Positions 56,389 through 64,000 of a DNA stretch of 64,000 nt are shown here, one piece after another. The stretch comes from Paraburkholderia azotifigens. Its GTDB lineage: Bacteria > Pseudomonadota > Gammaproteobacteria > Burkholderiales > Burkholderiaceae. Position 1 is the first letter of the stretch. Every line of letters starts with the position of its first letter. The stretch covers positions 2,108,001 to 2,172,000 of the forward strand of contig NZ_VOQS01000005.1 of the NCBI RefSeq assembly GCF_007995085.1, in the 5' to 3' direction. The position numbers were made by a program, and so were the translations under genes. The notes below the pieces were generated by a model that ran no database searches, was not told the DNA's origin, and saw only the letters and a program-made list of their open reading frames with translations.

Positions 56389-56429
56389 ACATCCGGCCTG
56401 TTTACCCGTGAAAAAATATAGCCGGATGT
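56389..56429. promoter_or_regulatory. 9-bp inverted repeat flanking an AT-rich core
   Basis: ACATCCGGC (56389-56397) and GCCGGATGT (56421-56429) are perfectly inverted around a 23-base AT-rich core containing GAAAAAATATA. Placed about 165 bases before the FAD-enzyme start, this looks like an operator straddling a promoter of the lipid-modification operon. Confidence 0.5.
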
Positions 56430-56455
56430 GAGATCAGGAAACGGGACAGAAATGG

Positions 56456-56710
56456 AACGCTGGCATCGTCTTCTGTCATGGGATCTGGGCCGATGGCGCG
56501 TGCTTCAGCAAGGTGATTCCTGCATTGCAGGCGGACGGGAATCAAGTAGTCGCGGCTCGATACGGCCTTGACGTCTCATTTGAGGAAAAGGTCGCGACAG
56601 TGAAGCGCAGGCTGAAGCACCGCGCCGCCATCACGGCGGCGCGGTGCGATGGCCGGGTGGCGGGCCTGGTCCATATTGCAGCCGTCGGCCCGGATGCCGG
56701 GGAAGGATGA
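56456..56710 (+). pseudogene. alpha/beta hydrolase with internal deletion
   Basis: The frame reads GIVFCHGIWADGACFSKVIP, ALQADGNQVVAARYGLDVSF, EEKVATVKRRLKH, then jumps to AAITAARCDGRVAGLVHIAA and VGPDAGEG before a stop. In intact relatives the segment between carries the nucleophile motif GHSYGG; it is missing here, and the protein ends early. No proper start is in frame. It is a decayed hydrolase gene. Confidence 0.7.
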
Positions 56711-56785
56711 GTCCTCGTATGCGGCGAATGCGTGGAGCAGGGACGCATCCAACGCATGACGATGAAAAGGTGATGCGGTAACGCG

Positions 56786-57153
56786 TCAATAACGTCTGTT
56801 CGCCGGCGCGAGCCAGCCCGTCGTCGAAAACACGCCAGGGAAACTCAGCATGTGCGCGCCGCCATCAAACCTGTGAACAGATAGCCGCCCGCCAGCACAA
56901 GCAGTGACGTTGAACGCAGGATGGTGAACTGGCCCAGCAGACGTCCCGTCGTGCCGACGTCATTGATCGCGATTGCCGGGTTATGGACAGGCACGAAGGC
57001 CCATAGTGCCGACAGTGGTTGCGCGGCGGACGGGGCCAGCATCGCGAATAGCGCGGCCGACACGATCAGTGTGATGCACGCCGCTCGACGCTCGCGGGAA
57101 TCTGGTGTCGCGGTTGAAAGGAATAGCCCGGCGGGCCGCATCAACTCGCTCAT
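56786..57153 (-). pseudogene. MASE4 membrane sensor, frameshifted and truncated
   Basis: From ATG 57153 the frame encodes a MASE4-type sensor start: RAACITLIVSAALFAMLAP, LWAFVPVHNPAIAINDVGTT, GRLLGQFTILRSTSLLVLAG and GYLFTGLMA. It then stops at 56845, while a neighbouring frame carries on the family sequence (AHMLSFPGVFSTTGWLAP) to a stop at 56786. MASE4 normally precedes a GGDEF or kinase domain, absent here. So the gene has a frameshift near 56860 and has lost its output domain. Confidence 0.7.
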
Positions 57154-57503
57154 TCTCCCACTCCAGCGATTTTCGAAGCGTTCCCCGTAGCAGCCCTCAG
57201 CCCGTGAAAAACGGACGCGCTTCGAGGGCCTTGCGTCTGGCGCATTCATAGGGCGCTTACGAAGTACTCGGTTCTGTTCGGGAATAGATGCGTCAATTCC
57301 GGATGATATCGAGAAAATCGTTACTATTTTACCTTCTGTCATTCAAAACGCACCAAACGGTGGATAGACTTACCGATGATTGATGTCAGCACATAGCGCG
57401 TCCGAGAGTGTCGAGTTGCTGCTTGGAAAGAAAGCGCGCGATAGAGCGAGTTCCGCAGCGCCTGACATCACAGGACTGGTTTGGCTTTCCGAGGAGTTAA
57501 ACC

Positions 57504-57749
57504 ATGAGCACCGATGAGCTGGAAATCCAGGATCTGCTTCATATTGAGGCGGTGATCGCCCGCCTCGAAAACCTCCACCTGACGGCCTGCGCTTCAGGAC
57601 ACAAATTCATCACCGATCCCGCCTACTGGCACAGACGGGTGCAGAGCGCGTGCGGTGCGGGCAACTCGACGCAGATCATTAACAAGAAGCAGGATCTGCT
57701 CGAACGCCTGTCGGCGATATCGTCCCGCGCGGGGAGACAGCATGCATGA
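57504..57749 (+). CDS. small hypothetical protein upstream of a response regulator
   Basis: 81 residues with a good ribosome site (GAGGAGTTAAACC). The protein is helical and soluble: IQDLLHIEAVIARLENLHLT, DPAYWHRRVQSACGAG, KKQDLLERLSAISSRAG, with two cysteines. I do not recognise the family. It lies 118 bases before the NarL-type regulator, on the same strand, and may belong to the same transcription unit. Confidence 0.7.
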   Translation: MSTDELEIQDLLHIEAVIARLENLHLTACASGHKFITDPAYWHRRVQSACGAGNSTQIINKKQDLLERLSAISSRAGRQHA

Positions 57750-57867
57750 CACCAGGATGCGGTACAGAGGGTATGGCCTTTGCCGCTCGCAGCGTATGAG
57801 AGCGGCGAACACGTAGCGATGTTTATCGTGCAGTCACCCGACGGCAGCCCCGGTGTGAGGAAAAGAC

Positions 57868-58515
57868 ATGATAAAGGTGTTGCTCGCAGATGACCATGCT
57901 GTGGTACGCGACGGCTTGCGCCACGTCCTGCTCGACGCCAGCGGATTCGAGGTGGCGGGCGAGGCGTGGGACAGTGCGACGACCATCGCAATGGTGCGTG
58001 GCGTCGGCGCGCACGTGCTCATACTGGATCTGTCGATGCCCGGGCGAAACGGTATCGACCTCATCAGGCAGATCAAGGACGAGAATCCGTCCCTGCGGAT
58101 TCTGGTGCTGACCATGCATGCCGAGCATCAGTATGCAGCGCGCGCCTTCAAGGCGGGCGCATCAGGTTATCTGACCAAGGAAAGTGCGAGCCGGGAGCTG
58201 ATTTCCGCCGTGGCGAAAATCGCATCAGGCGGCGTCTATGTGAGCCTGGCGATGGCAGAGCGTTTTGCCGCGAATCTTAACGAACCTGCGGAAGCAATGC
58301 CTCATCAGCGCTTGTCCGACCGGGAGTTCGATGTCTTCCGAAGGATTGTGGAAGGCCAGAGCATCACCGATATTGCACATGAATTGTGCCTCAGTGTGAA
58401 GACAATCAGCACGCACAAAACGCACATCATCGAAAAAATGCAGGCGGCGAACGAGAATGGGCTTATCCGCTATGCGATACGGCACAAGCTTTTCGATGAT
58501 GAACTGGACGCATAG
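57868..58515 (+). CDS. NarL/FixJ-family response regulator (orphan)
   Basis: 215 residues. Receiver domain with the acidic pair Asp8-Asp9, phosphoacceptor Asp54 (LILDLSMPGRNG), and the conserved Lys in GYLTKESASRE. The C-terminal LuxR-type HTH is LSDREFDVFRRIVEGQSITDIAHELCLSVKTISTHKTHI. No histidine kinase gene is adjacent in this window, so the partner lies elsewhere. It may link to the SulP/DUF2254 genes downstream. Confidence 0.95.
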   Translation: MIKVLLADDHAVVRDGLRHVLLDASGFEVAGEAWDSATTIAMVRGVGAHVLILDLSMPGRNGIDLIRQIKDENPSLRILVLTMHAEHQYAARAFKAGASGYLTKESASRELISAVAKIASGGVYVSLAMAERFAANLNEPAEAMPHQRLSDREFDVFRRIVEGQSITDIAHELCLSVKTISTHKTHIIEKMQAANENGLIRYAIRHKLFDDELDA

Positions 58516-59372
58516 CAGGGAAGCCAGGCGCATTGCCGGTAGCTGCCCATCCAGGCAGATCGCAAATTCGGAGGACTAACGTGTCGCAGACACGGGTGTG
58601 CAGGACCACGGATGCGAGCGTAAGCCTCATCTTCGCCCCGCACGGCATGCGGGGGGACTCGTCCTTGCCATGTCCGATGATCGACGTAGACCCCCAAGGC
58701 GATGAAGCTTAACGCATTCGCCTCGCACGACCTCGTTGCCGGCGACGTGCGTGGCAGCGCTCTCAGACGCCTGCCGATTGCGACTGCAAGGCTTTGGGCC
58801 AGCGGCTTCCTGCCAGCGTGCTCGTACGCCTCAAAAACGGTCGAAGCTGCCATTGACCAGGAACGCGATTCGAGCGAGCGGTATTGGATTCGGCCGTGCC
58901 GGGTTCGTCGAGACGGCCTGGGCTGCACACATGTCTCGTTCTGCAGCGGCGCTCACACCGGTAAGCTTGCTTGACATTGCAAACGCGCCCTCCAACCGTT
59001 GATTTCAGTTTTCTGTGCGAAGAGGTATGTGAGAGTACTTCCGGAGCGCTGCAGCATTTGGCGGTTGTCTCGTCACTGAACGATAGGGCGCTCGAGAATG
59101 TCTGCTTGACCTATGTCGATCGCGTCCGCGCTTCTGGCGAACTAATAGCCGACCAAAGTCCAGGCAGCTTTCGCACCGCAATATCGGATGCCCGGCGTTT
59201 CCGTCTCACGCAGGTGCCCGCGCGGCACGCTGTAACGGCCAGGCTGCTGGACAGGGAACCGTTCTGGGCCGAGCAATATCCGCGTCAATGCCGTTTCATG
59301 CAGACATGGAATCACTGAGTGCCGACCTATTGCGCCCAATTCGCCGATCGACGGCCAGGGGCTCTCAAGGCA

Positions 59373-59386
59373 TTGACCTGAATCAA
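59373..59386. promoter_or_regulatory. ANR/FNR-like box upstream of the SulP gene
   Basis: TTGACCTGAATCAA differs from the FNR/ANR consensus TTGAT-N4-ATCAA at one base. A promoter at the usual distance would start near 59420, about 230 bases before the SulP gene. It suggests oxygen-responsive control. Confidence 0.5.
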
Positions 59387-59397
59387 TCTCGTGGTTG

Positions 59398-59411
59398 ATA
59401 CGCGTGCGTAT
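59398..59411. promoter_or_regulatory. ATACGC-GT-GCGTAT dyad
   Basis: Perfect 6-bp inverted repeat around GT, 12 bases downstream of the ANR/FNR-like box. It lies where the -10 region of an FNR-dependent promoter would be, so it may be a repressor site. Confidence 0.35.
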
Positions 59412-59653
59412 TGTGATTTATGCGGAGCGGGATGCTGCGGAATTTGCAGGAAAGCACGTGATGGTGTCGTTCGGTTTCGCGGGTTGGAAAACGCGTTGAC
59501 GATGGCAAGCGCGTAGCGCTGTGGTGGTGCGGCATCGCACGCCAGACTCGCGTGAGCGGCGTGACCGCCATGGGACATACCACGACGGTCATCTGCTGCG
59601 TCGTCGTCCCGTTGCTAGATGAAGTCCTATCGACCGTCCCTAAGGAGGGTGAC

Positions 59654-61441
59654 ATGGCCAAGGTGCGGGTCCCCGACGCAGTTGCCCTCCCGGAGGTGTC
59701 CGCGAAAGGCTGGCGCGCGATTTTTCCACCGTTGCAGTGGTTGCCGCGCTACCAATGGCGCTGGCTTTCGGCCGACGCCATCGCGGGTGTGACCCTCGCA
59801 GCCTACGGCATACCTGTATCGCTTGCGTATGCGACGCTGGCGGGACTTCCGCCTCAATACGGCATCTATTGCTACCTGGCTGGCGGAATCCTCTACGCGC
59901 TGTTCGGATCATCGCGTCAGCTGGCCATCGGACCGACTTCTGCCATTTCGATGCTTGTCGGTGTAACTGTCGCGGATATGGCGGGCGGAGACCCTGTGCG
60001 TTTCGCGTCTATCGCTGCGCTGACTGCGATCCTTATCGCAGCCATGTGTCTTTGCGCGTGGATTTTCCGGCTGAGCTCGCTTGTCAACTTCATCAGCGAA
60101 ACAATACTGCTCGGTTTCAAGGCGGGCGCGGCGCTGACCATCGCGTTGACACAATTGCCCAAGCTGTTCGGCGTCAAGGGCGGCGGGGAACAGTTCTTCG
60201 AGCGCATCACGGTCCTCATCGGGCAGCTTCCAGATACGCAGCTCGTCGTGCTGGCGTTTGGAATCGGCGTACTCGCGCTCCTGTTACTGGGCGAGAAGTT
60301 GCTTCCTGGTCGGCCTGTCGCCCTGTTCGTCGTAGTGTTATCGATTGTCCTTCTGACCGTGACGCCGCTTCGCGACATGGGATTCAAGGTCGTCGGCTTA
60401 TTGCCGCGAGGCTTGCCTGAATTCCACTTCCCCTCGCTGCGAGTACGCGACGTCGACGGCATCGTTTCATTGGCATTCGCCTGTCTGCTGTTGTCATATG
60501 TAGAAAGCGTCTCCGCTGCACGGGCGATTGCCCAGAAGAATGGTTATGAAATTGACCCGCGTCAGGAACTGTTGGGATTGGGCGCGGCCAACCTCGCGTC
60601 CGGGCTTTTTCAGGGTTATCCCGTGGCGGGCGGTCTCTCGCAGTCGTCTGTTAACGACAAGGCGGGCGCGCAGACGCCGCTTGCGCTTGTGTTTGCTTCG
60701 ATCGCAATCGGCTTGTGTCTGTTGTTCCTGACGGGACTGCTCACCAATCTGCCCAACGTCGTGCTCGCTGCAATCGTGCTCGTGGCTGTCAAAGGACTGG
60801 TGGATATCCGCGAATTGCGTCATGTCTGGCGCGTGAGCCGCTATGAGTTTACGGTCGCGATGGTCGCGTTTGCCGCCGTATTGCTGCTCGGTATCCTCAA
60901 GGGAGTGATCTTCGCGGTTCTGGCCTCGATGTTACTGCTCATCCGGCGCGCCGCGCATCCGCACGTCGCGGTGCTGGGACGCATTCCCGACACCCAACGG
61001 TTTTCCGATGTCGAACGTCACCCTGACAACGAGGCGATCCCTGGGGTGCTCATTTTCCGCGTCGAGGCGTCGCTGCTTTATTTCAATACAGAACATGTGC
61101 GGGCGACGATACTGCAGCGGGTCCACTCAGATGCGAGCCCTGTGAAGCTGGTGATCTGCGACCTGTCCAGTTCGCCCGCCGTCGACATAGCGGGCGCGCG
61201 GATGTTGGCGGCCCTGCACGTCGAACTCGAGAAAGAGGGGAGACGCTTACGAATTGTCGGGGCGCACGCAGGCGCGCGGGACATACTTCGCGCAGAAGGC
61301 CTTGAAGAACAGACGGGAGATTTCGGGCGCAGGCTCTCGGTCAACGACGTCGTACAAGCGTTCCTGGACGGTGACGCGGCAGTACCTCGCGTGGGGGACG
61401 CCGCAATCGCAACGCAACCCGATCAGGATGGCACAGCGTGA
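59654..61441 (+). CDS. SulP-family anion transporter with STAS domain
   Basis: 595 residues from ATG 59654 with AAGGAGGG upstream. It has the SulP transmembrane core (AGVTLAAYGIPVSLAYATLAGLPPQYGIYC, a family hallmark) and a C-terminal STAS domain (IFRVEASLLYFNTEHVRATIL, SSSPAVDIAGARMLAALHVELEKEG). SulP proteins transport sulfate, bicarbonate or dicarboxylates. An in-frame ATG at 59570 would add 28 residues. The DUF2254 gene follows 65 bases later. Confidence 0.95.
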   Translation: MAKVRVPDAVALPEVSAKGWRAIFPPLQWLPRYQWRWLSADAIAGVTLAAYGIPVSLAYATLAGLPPQYGIYCYLAGGILYALFGSSRQLAIGPTSAISMLVGVTVADMAGGDPVRFASIAALTAILIAAMCLCAWIFRLSSLVNFISETILLGFKAGAALTIALTQLPKLFGVKGGGEQFFERITVLIGQLPDTQLVVLAFGIGVLALLLLGEKLLPGRPVALFVVVLSIVLLTVTPLRDMGFKVVGLLPRGLPEFHFPSLRVRDVDGIVSLAFACLLLSYVESVSAARAIAQKNGYEIDPRQELLGLGAANLASGLFQGYPVAGGLSQSSVNDKAGAQTPLALVFASIAIGLCLLFLTGLLTNLPNVVLAAIVLVAVKGLVDIRELRHVWRVSRYEFTVAMVAFAAVLLLGILKGVIFAVLASMLLLIRRAAHPHVAVLGRIPDTQRFSDVERHPDNEAIPGVLIFRVEASLLYFNTEHVRATILQRVHSDASPVKLVICDLSSSPAVDIAGARMLAALHVELEKEGRRLRIVGAHAGARDILRAEGLEEQTGDFGRRLSVNDVVQAFLDGDAAVPRVGDAAIATQPDQDGTA

Positions 61442-61506
61442 CACCCGAGAGGCGTGCGCCGCAATGCTCATTTCGTTCAACCCTGTGAACAGTGAAAGAG
61501 TGTCCC

Positions 61507-62916
61507 ATGGCGTGGAACCGAAGATATAGCGTGATCAGCTACGCACGGTCGTCCCTCTGGATAGTGCCCATTCTTGCTTTAGTCGCCGGCATGGCACTGA
61601 AGCGGATCGCCGAGTATCTCGGCGGCTGGTTGACTGCGTATCATGGCGTCGATCTTGCGCACGGATTCCTCGCTGTCAACGCCGAAGAGGCGCATTCGAT
61701 TCTTGATCGGATCTTCACGCTTAACCTTTCCTGTCTCGTGTTCAGCTTCGGCTCGCTGCTTGTTGCGATTCAGGTGGCGGGCGGCCAGTACACGCCGCGC
61801 ATCATAGCGACCACCCTGTTGCGGGACAACGTAATCCGGTGGATCGTGGGGCTCTTCGTGTTTTCGCTTCTATGGACCCATCGGACCATGGCCGAACTCG
61901 GCCAATCCGCCGCCGTGCCCCAGCTTCAGGTATTTCTTGCGACGGTGATTGGACTCGCTTCCCTGGTCGCATTCATTCTGCTGATCGATTACTCCGCGCG
62001 ATTGATGCGACCGGTCAGCCTGATAGGCCGGGTGGCGGATCAGGGATTCGCCGTGATCCGGCATATCTATCCCTGTGCGTTCCCCGAGGGAGATGGGTCG
62101 GCGCCCTCAGGCACGCCCGAAAGTGTGCAACGAACGAAACAGGCGCAGGCGTTGTGCAGCGGCGGTAAGCGCACGTCAACCGATCCGTCGAACAGCCGGC
62201 GTGTGGTGGTCTATCGGGGGCGATCCGGCGTCGTGCTTGCGGTTAACCTTCAAGGCCTTGCGCGTGAAGCCGAGCGTCTGGGCTGCGTCATTGAGTTTGC
62301 AGTCCAGGTAGGCGATTTCATCGCCACCGATGAGCCGCTTTTCTACATTTATGAAGCGAGCGGGGCGATCACCGACGCCGCCGAACGCCGTTTACATCAC
62401 TTTGTTGCGCTCGGTACAGAGAGAACGATGGAGCAGGACCCGATGTTCGCGTTCAGGATTGAAGTCGACATTGCGTTGAAGGCTCTATCTCCCGCGATCA
62501 ATGATCCTACGACCGCTGTGCTGGCAATCGACCAGTTGCATCGGCTGCTACGTGTCGTCGGCAAGCAGTCTCTCATCAATCGTACGGTGAACGACGAGCG
62601 CGGACAGCCGCGCGTGCTTTTCCGTACGCCCGGCTGGTCCGATTACGTCCACATCAGTTGCAGGGAAATCCGGCAGTACGGCGCGGGTAGCCTGCAAATC
62701 GAAAGACGATTGCGCGCGATGATCGAAAACCTGATGAAAACATTGCCCGCATCGCGTCACCCGGCCTTGCGCCGTGAGCTCGAACTGCTTGACGCGGCAA
62801 TCCTCCGTGAGCACATGTTCGATGAGGACATGCAATTGGCGAGAATCCCGGATACGCAAGGGCTTGGCGGGGCGTCGGAGGCAACCGTGCAGTCGAAAGC
62901 CGAGCTGGAGGGTTAG
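61507..62916 (+). CDS. DUF2254 family membrane protein
   Basis: 469 residues from ATG 61507. Four or five N-terminal membrane segments (SLWIVPILALVAGMALKRIA, FTLNLSCLVFSFGSLLVAIQ, IVGLFVFSLLWTHRTMAELG) with the family motif QYTPRIIATTLLRDNVIRW, then a soluble domain with LKALSPAINDPTTAVLAIDQL and YVHISCREIRQYGAGSLQI. The function is unknown. Its place after SulP suggests a shared role in ion or acid homeostasis (inference). Confidence 0.93.
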   Translation: MAWNRRYSVISYARSSLWIVPILALVAGMALKRIAEYLGGWLTAYHGVDLAHGFLAVNAEEAHSILDRIFTLNLSCLVFSFGSLLVAIQVAGGQYTPRIIATTLLRDNVIRWIVGLFVFSLLWTHRTMAELGQSAAVPQLQVFLATVIGLASLVAFILLIDYSARLMRPVSLIGRVADQGFAVIRHIYPCAFPEGDGSAPSGTPESVQRTKQAQALCSGGKRTSTDPSNSRRVVVYRGRSGVVLAVNLQGLAREAERLGCVIEFAVQVGDFIATDEPLFYIYEASGAITDAAERRLHHFVALGTERTMEQDPMFAFRIEVDIALKALSPAINDPTTAVLAIDQLHRLLRVVGKQSLINRTVNDERGQPRVLFRTPGWSDYVHISCREIRQYGAGSLQIERRLRAMIENLMKTLPASRHPALRRELELLDAAILREHMFDEDMQLARIPDTQGLGGASEATVQSKAELEG

Positions 62917-63412
62917 GTCGACCAAACGGACGCGCACACCATTCACAGGATCTCCACAAATCTGGCCGGATTTCCGTAAGCGGACAATCCGGCGCGCAAT
63001 CAATCCCCGTCGTTCCGTGGCGTTTGAACCGTCGCTTCATTGATCGAAGCAATGGTTAGGACAACACCGTCTTGTTCTGCTTCACATCAGTCGTGCAAAA
63101 CCCTCCATCGCACACCATGCATCCATTCACGCGGAGATTCGCCGAACAAGAATTCTTTCGACGGCTATGAGAGCACCTCATGCATCGCCCACTTCCGATT
63201 CTGGAGCGCACCTGACTATTTGACATGCCTCAATGGAGAAAGGTCTCGAATGATTAACGTTAGCTGATGGAATCCGGGTGAACCGGGTTCTATTGTGTCG
63301 GAAGCATGGAGGGCGTTTGCGCAAGCTTCCATCGCTCAATTGGACATATCAACATCGCTCTGGATGTGATGCAGGCAGGCCTGAAGCACCAGGAGTAGAG
63401 GCAGGAGATCTT
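62917..63412. other. 496-base stretch without a recognisable gene
   Basis: No frame here shows protein character. The segment is lower in GC than the flanking genes and should carry the promoter of the exported protein that starts at 63413. Confidence 0.45.
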
Positions 63413-63817
63413 ATGTTGAAATCGAACCGGAAGTACGCGCTGACCGCTTGGTGCGCGCGCATTGGCGTCGTTGCGACGCTTGCGACAGGCACGGCGAGCG
63501 CAGTTGCGAGCAATCTCGATTTTCTCAACGATACGCCAATGTCGTACATCAATAGCTCCGACATTGAATCGATCAAACGTGCGCTTGCTGACGCACTCAA
63601 TACGAACGCGGACGGCGAAATGCGCCGATGGATGAATGATGGTACCGGAAACAGCATACAGATAAGCGGCATGTTGACGCCGGAAAGTACAATTCGCGAA
63701 GGGAGCAGGACATGCCGCCACGTTCTCGTCGTTCTGGTTGCGAAAGGTCAGTCAATGGACTTTCACCCCGATTTTTGCAGGTCGCCGCAGGAGGAGTGGA
63801 CTTTGCAAAAGCGTTGA
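63413..63817 (+). CDS. small exported protein, RT0821/Lpp0805 surface-antigen-like
   Basis: 134 residues from ATG 63413, preceded by AGGCAGGAGATCTT. Signal peptide MLKSNRKYALTAWCARIGVV with cleavage near SAVASN. After DTPMSYINSSDIESIKRALADALN comes WMNDGTGNSIQISGMLTPES and TCRHVLVVLVAKGQSMDF with CRSPQEEWTLQKR; the WxN-x-D/TG, T-C-R and C-R-x-P-x-x-W pattern resembles the C-terminal domain of RT0821/Lpp0805 surface antigens. Probably periplasmic or outer-membrane attached; function unknown. Confidence 0.75.
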   Translation: MLKSNRKYALTAWCARIGVVATLATGTASAVASNLDFLNDTPMSYINSSDIESIKRALADALNTNADGEMRRWMNDGTGNSIQISGMLTPESTIREGSRTCRHVLVVLVAKGQSMDFHPDFCRSPQEEWTLQKR

Positions 63818-64000
63818 ATACCACGGCAGCTGACCGTGCTGACCGCGCGCAGTATCCAGCCGCCCCCATCGCCGTGATGGGACCTTTCGATGAGAGTGAG
63901 GCGTGTGCGGCTGTCAGACCGCGCAGCCGGGAATAAGCCGTGTGAAGACTTTTCGCCTGTCGCGTTGCGCCGGCTTTCGGTGATGGAGAAAAGAAGAACA

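Larger units (their letters stand above)
58516..59653. other. 1.1-kb stretch without firm genes; SulP control region
   Basis: A 115-codon frame at 58971-59318 (TTG start, no ribosome site) is weakly protein-like (VCLTYVDRVRASGELIADQS) but I do not call it. An ANR/FNR-like box and an ATACGC-GT-GCGTAT dyad lie at 59373-59411. The remaining sequence shows nothing recognisable. Confidence 0.5.

Noticed and set aside
58971..59318. 115-codon plus-strand frame
   Set aside because: Weakly protein-like, but it begins with TTG without a ribosome site and matches no family I know.
63890..64000. 37-codon frame running off the right edge
   Set aside because: Too short, basic and without a ribosome site to support a gene.

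Overview
The window looks like an accessory, metabolism-rich stretch of a Burkholderiaceae genome, most likely Paraburkholderia or Caballeronia, perhaps a secondary chromosome or megaplasmid. The basis is high GC, codon bias with a G/C third position, dense LysR/GntR/AraC/IclR-controlled catabolic operons, many ABC and MFS uptake systems, and no ribosomal, tRNA or replication genes. This assignment is inferred from style and family content; no search could be run.

Layout. (1) 1-5.8 kb: a CheB-CheR-PAS-histidine kinase fusion running off the left edge, a Blc-type lipocalin, a secreted unknown protein and a NYN/OST-HTH protein. (2) 6.2-16.2 kb: a catabolic operon on the minus strand (Rieske oxygenase, ferredoxin reductase, ketol-acid reductoisomerase, GntR regulator, class II aldolase, MFS carrier, then LysR), faced by a small unknown gene and a second, closely related GntR regulator. 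CTGT-N4-ACAG dyads lie in the control region. (3) 16.5-24.1 kb: LysR, then an ADP-forming acyl-CoA synthetase, two crotonase-family enzymes, an aldehyde dehydrogenase and an MFS carrier, which together look like a CoA-dependent acid degradation operon. (4) 24.3-27.5 kb: a patchy island with two immunity-like small genes, an IS1111-type IS110 element with a long 3' non-coding end, and an NmrA remnant.

(5) 27.6-38.3 kb: two polar amino-acid type ABC systems (one conventional three-gene set under IclR, one with permease and ATPase fused) bracketing two acetamidase/formamidase-family hydrolases. One hydrolase is fused in a single reading frame to an AraC-type regulator. A 5'-truncated ANTAR antiterminator and an AraC fragment sit beside them. 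The set reads as an uptake-and-hydrolysis system for an amide-like compound. (6) 38.4-40.3 kb: three small lipoproteins. (7) 40.3-45.0 kb: aldo/keto reductase, orphan sugar-binding protein and DUF1479 oxygenase, divergent from an AraC regulator. (8) 45.2-49.8 kb: GntR, crotonase, MFS and aldehyde dehydrogenase, again with a CTGTATACAG dyad.

(9) 50.3-56.2 kb: a membrane-lipid modification cluster (DUF1295, two cyclopropane-synthase-like methyltransferases, lipocalin, DUF1365, FAD amine-oxidase-like enzyme) built from two convergent operons. (10) 56.4-64 kb: pseudogenes of an alpha/beta hydrolase and a MASE4 sensor, an orphan NarL-type response regulator, a SulP transporter preceded by an ANR/FNR-like box, a DUF2254 membrane protein and a small exported protein. 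The most unusual items are the AraC-formamidase fusion, the reductoisomerase inside an oxygenase operon, the IS1111-like element whose junction sequences recur in its own 3' non-coding end, and the lipid-modification cluster.
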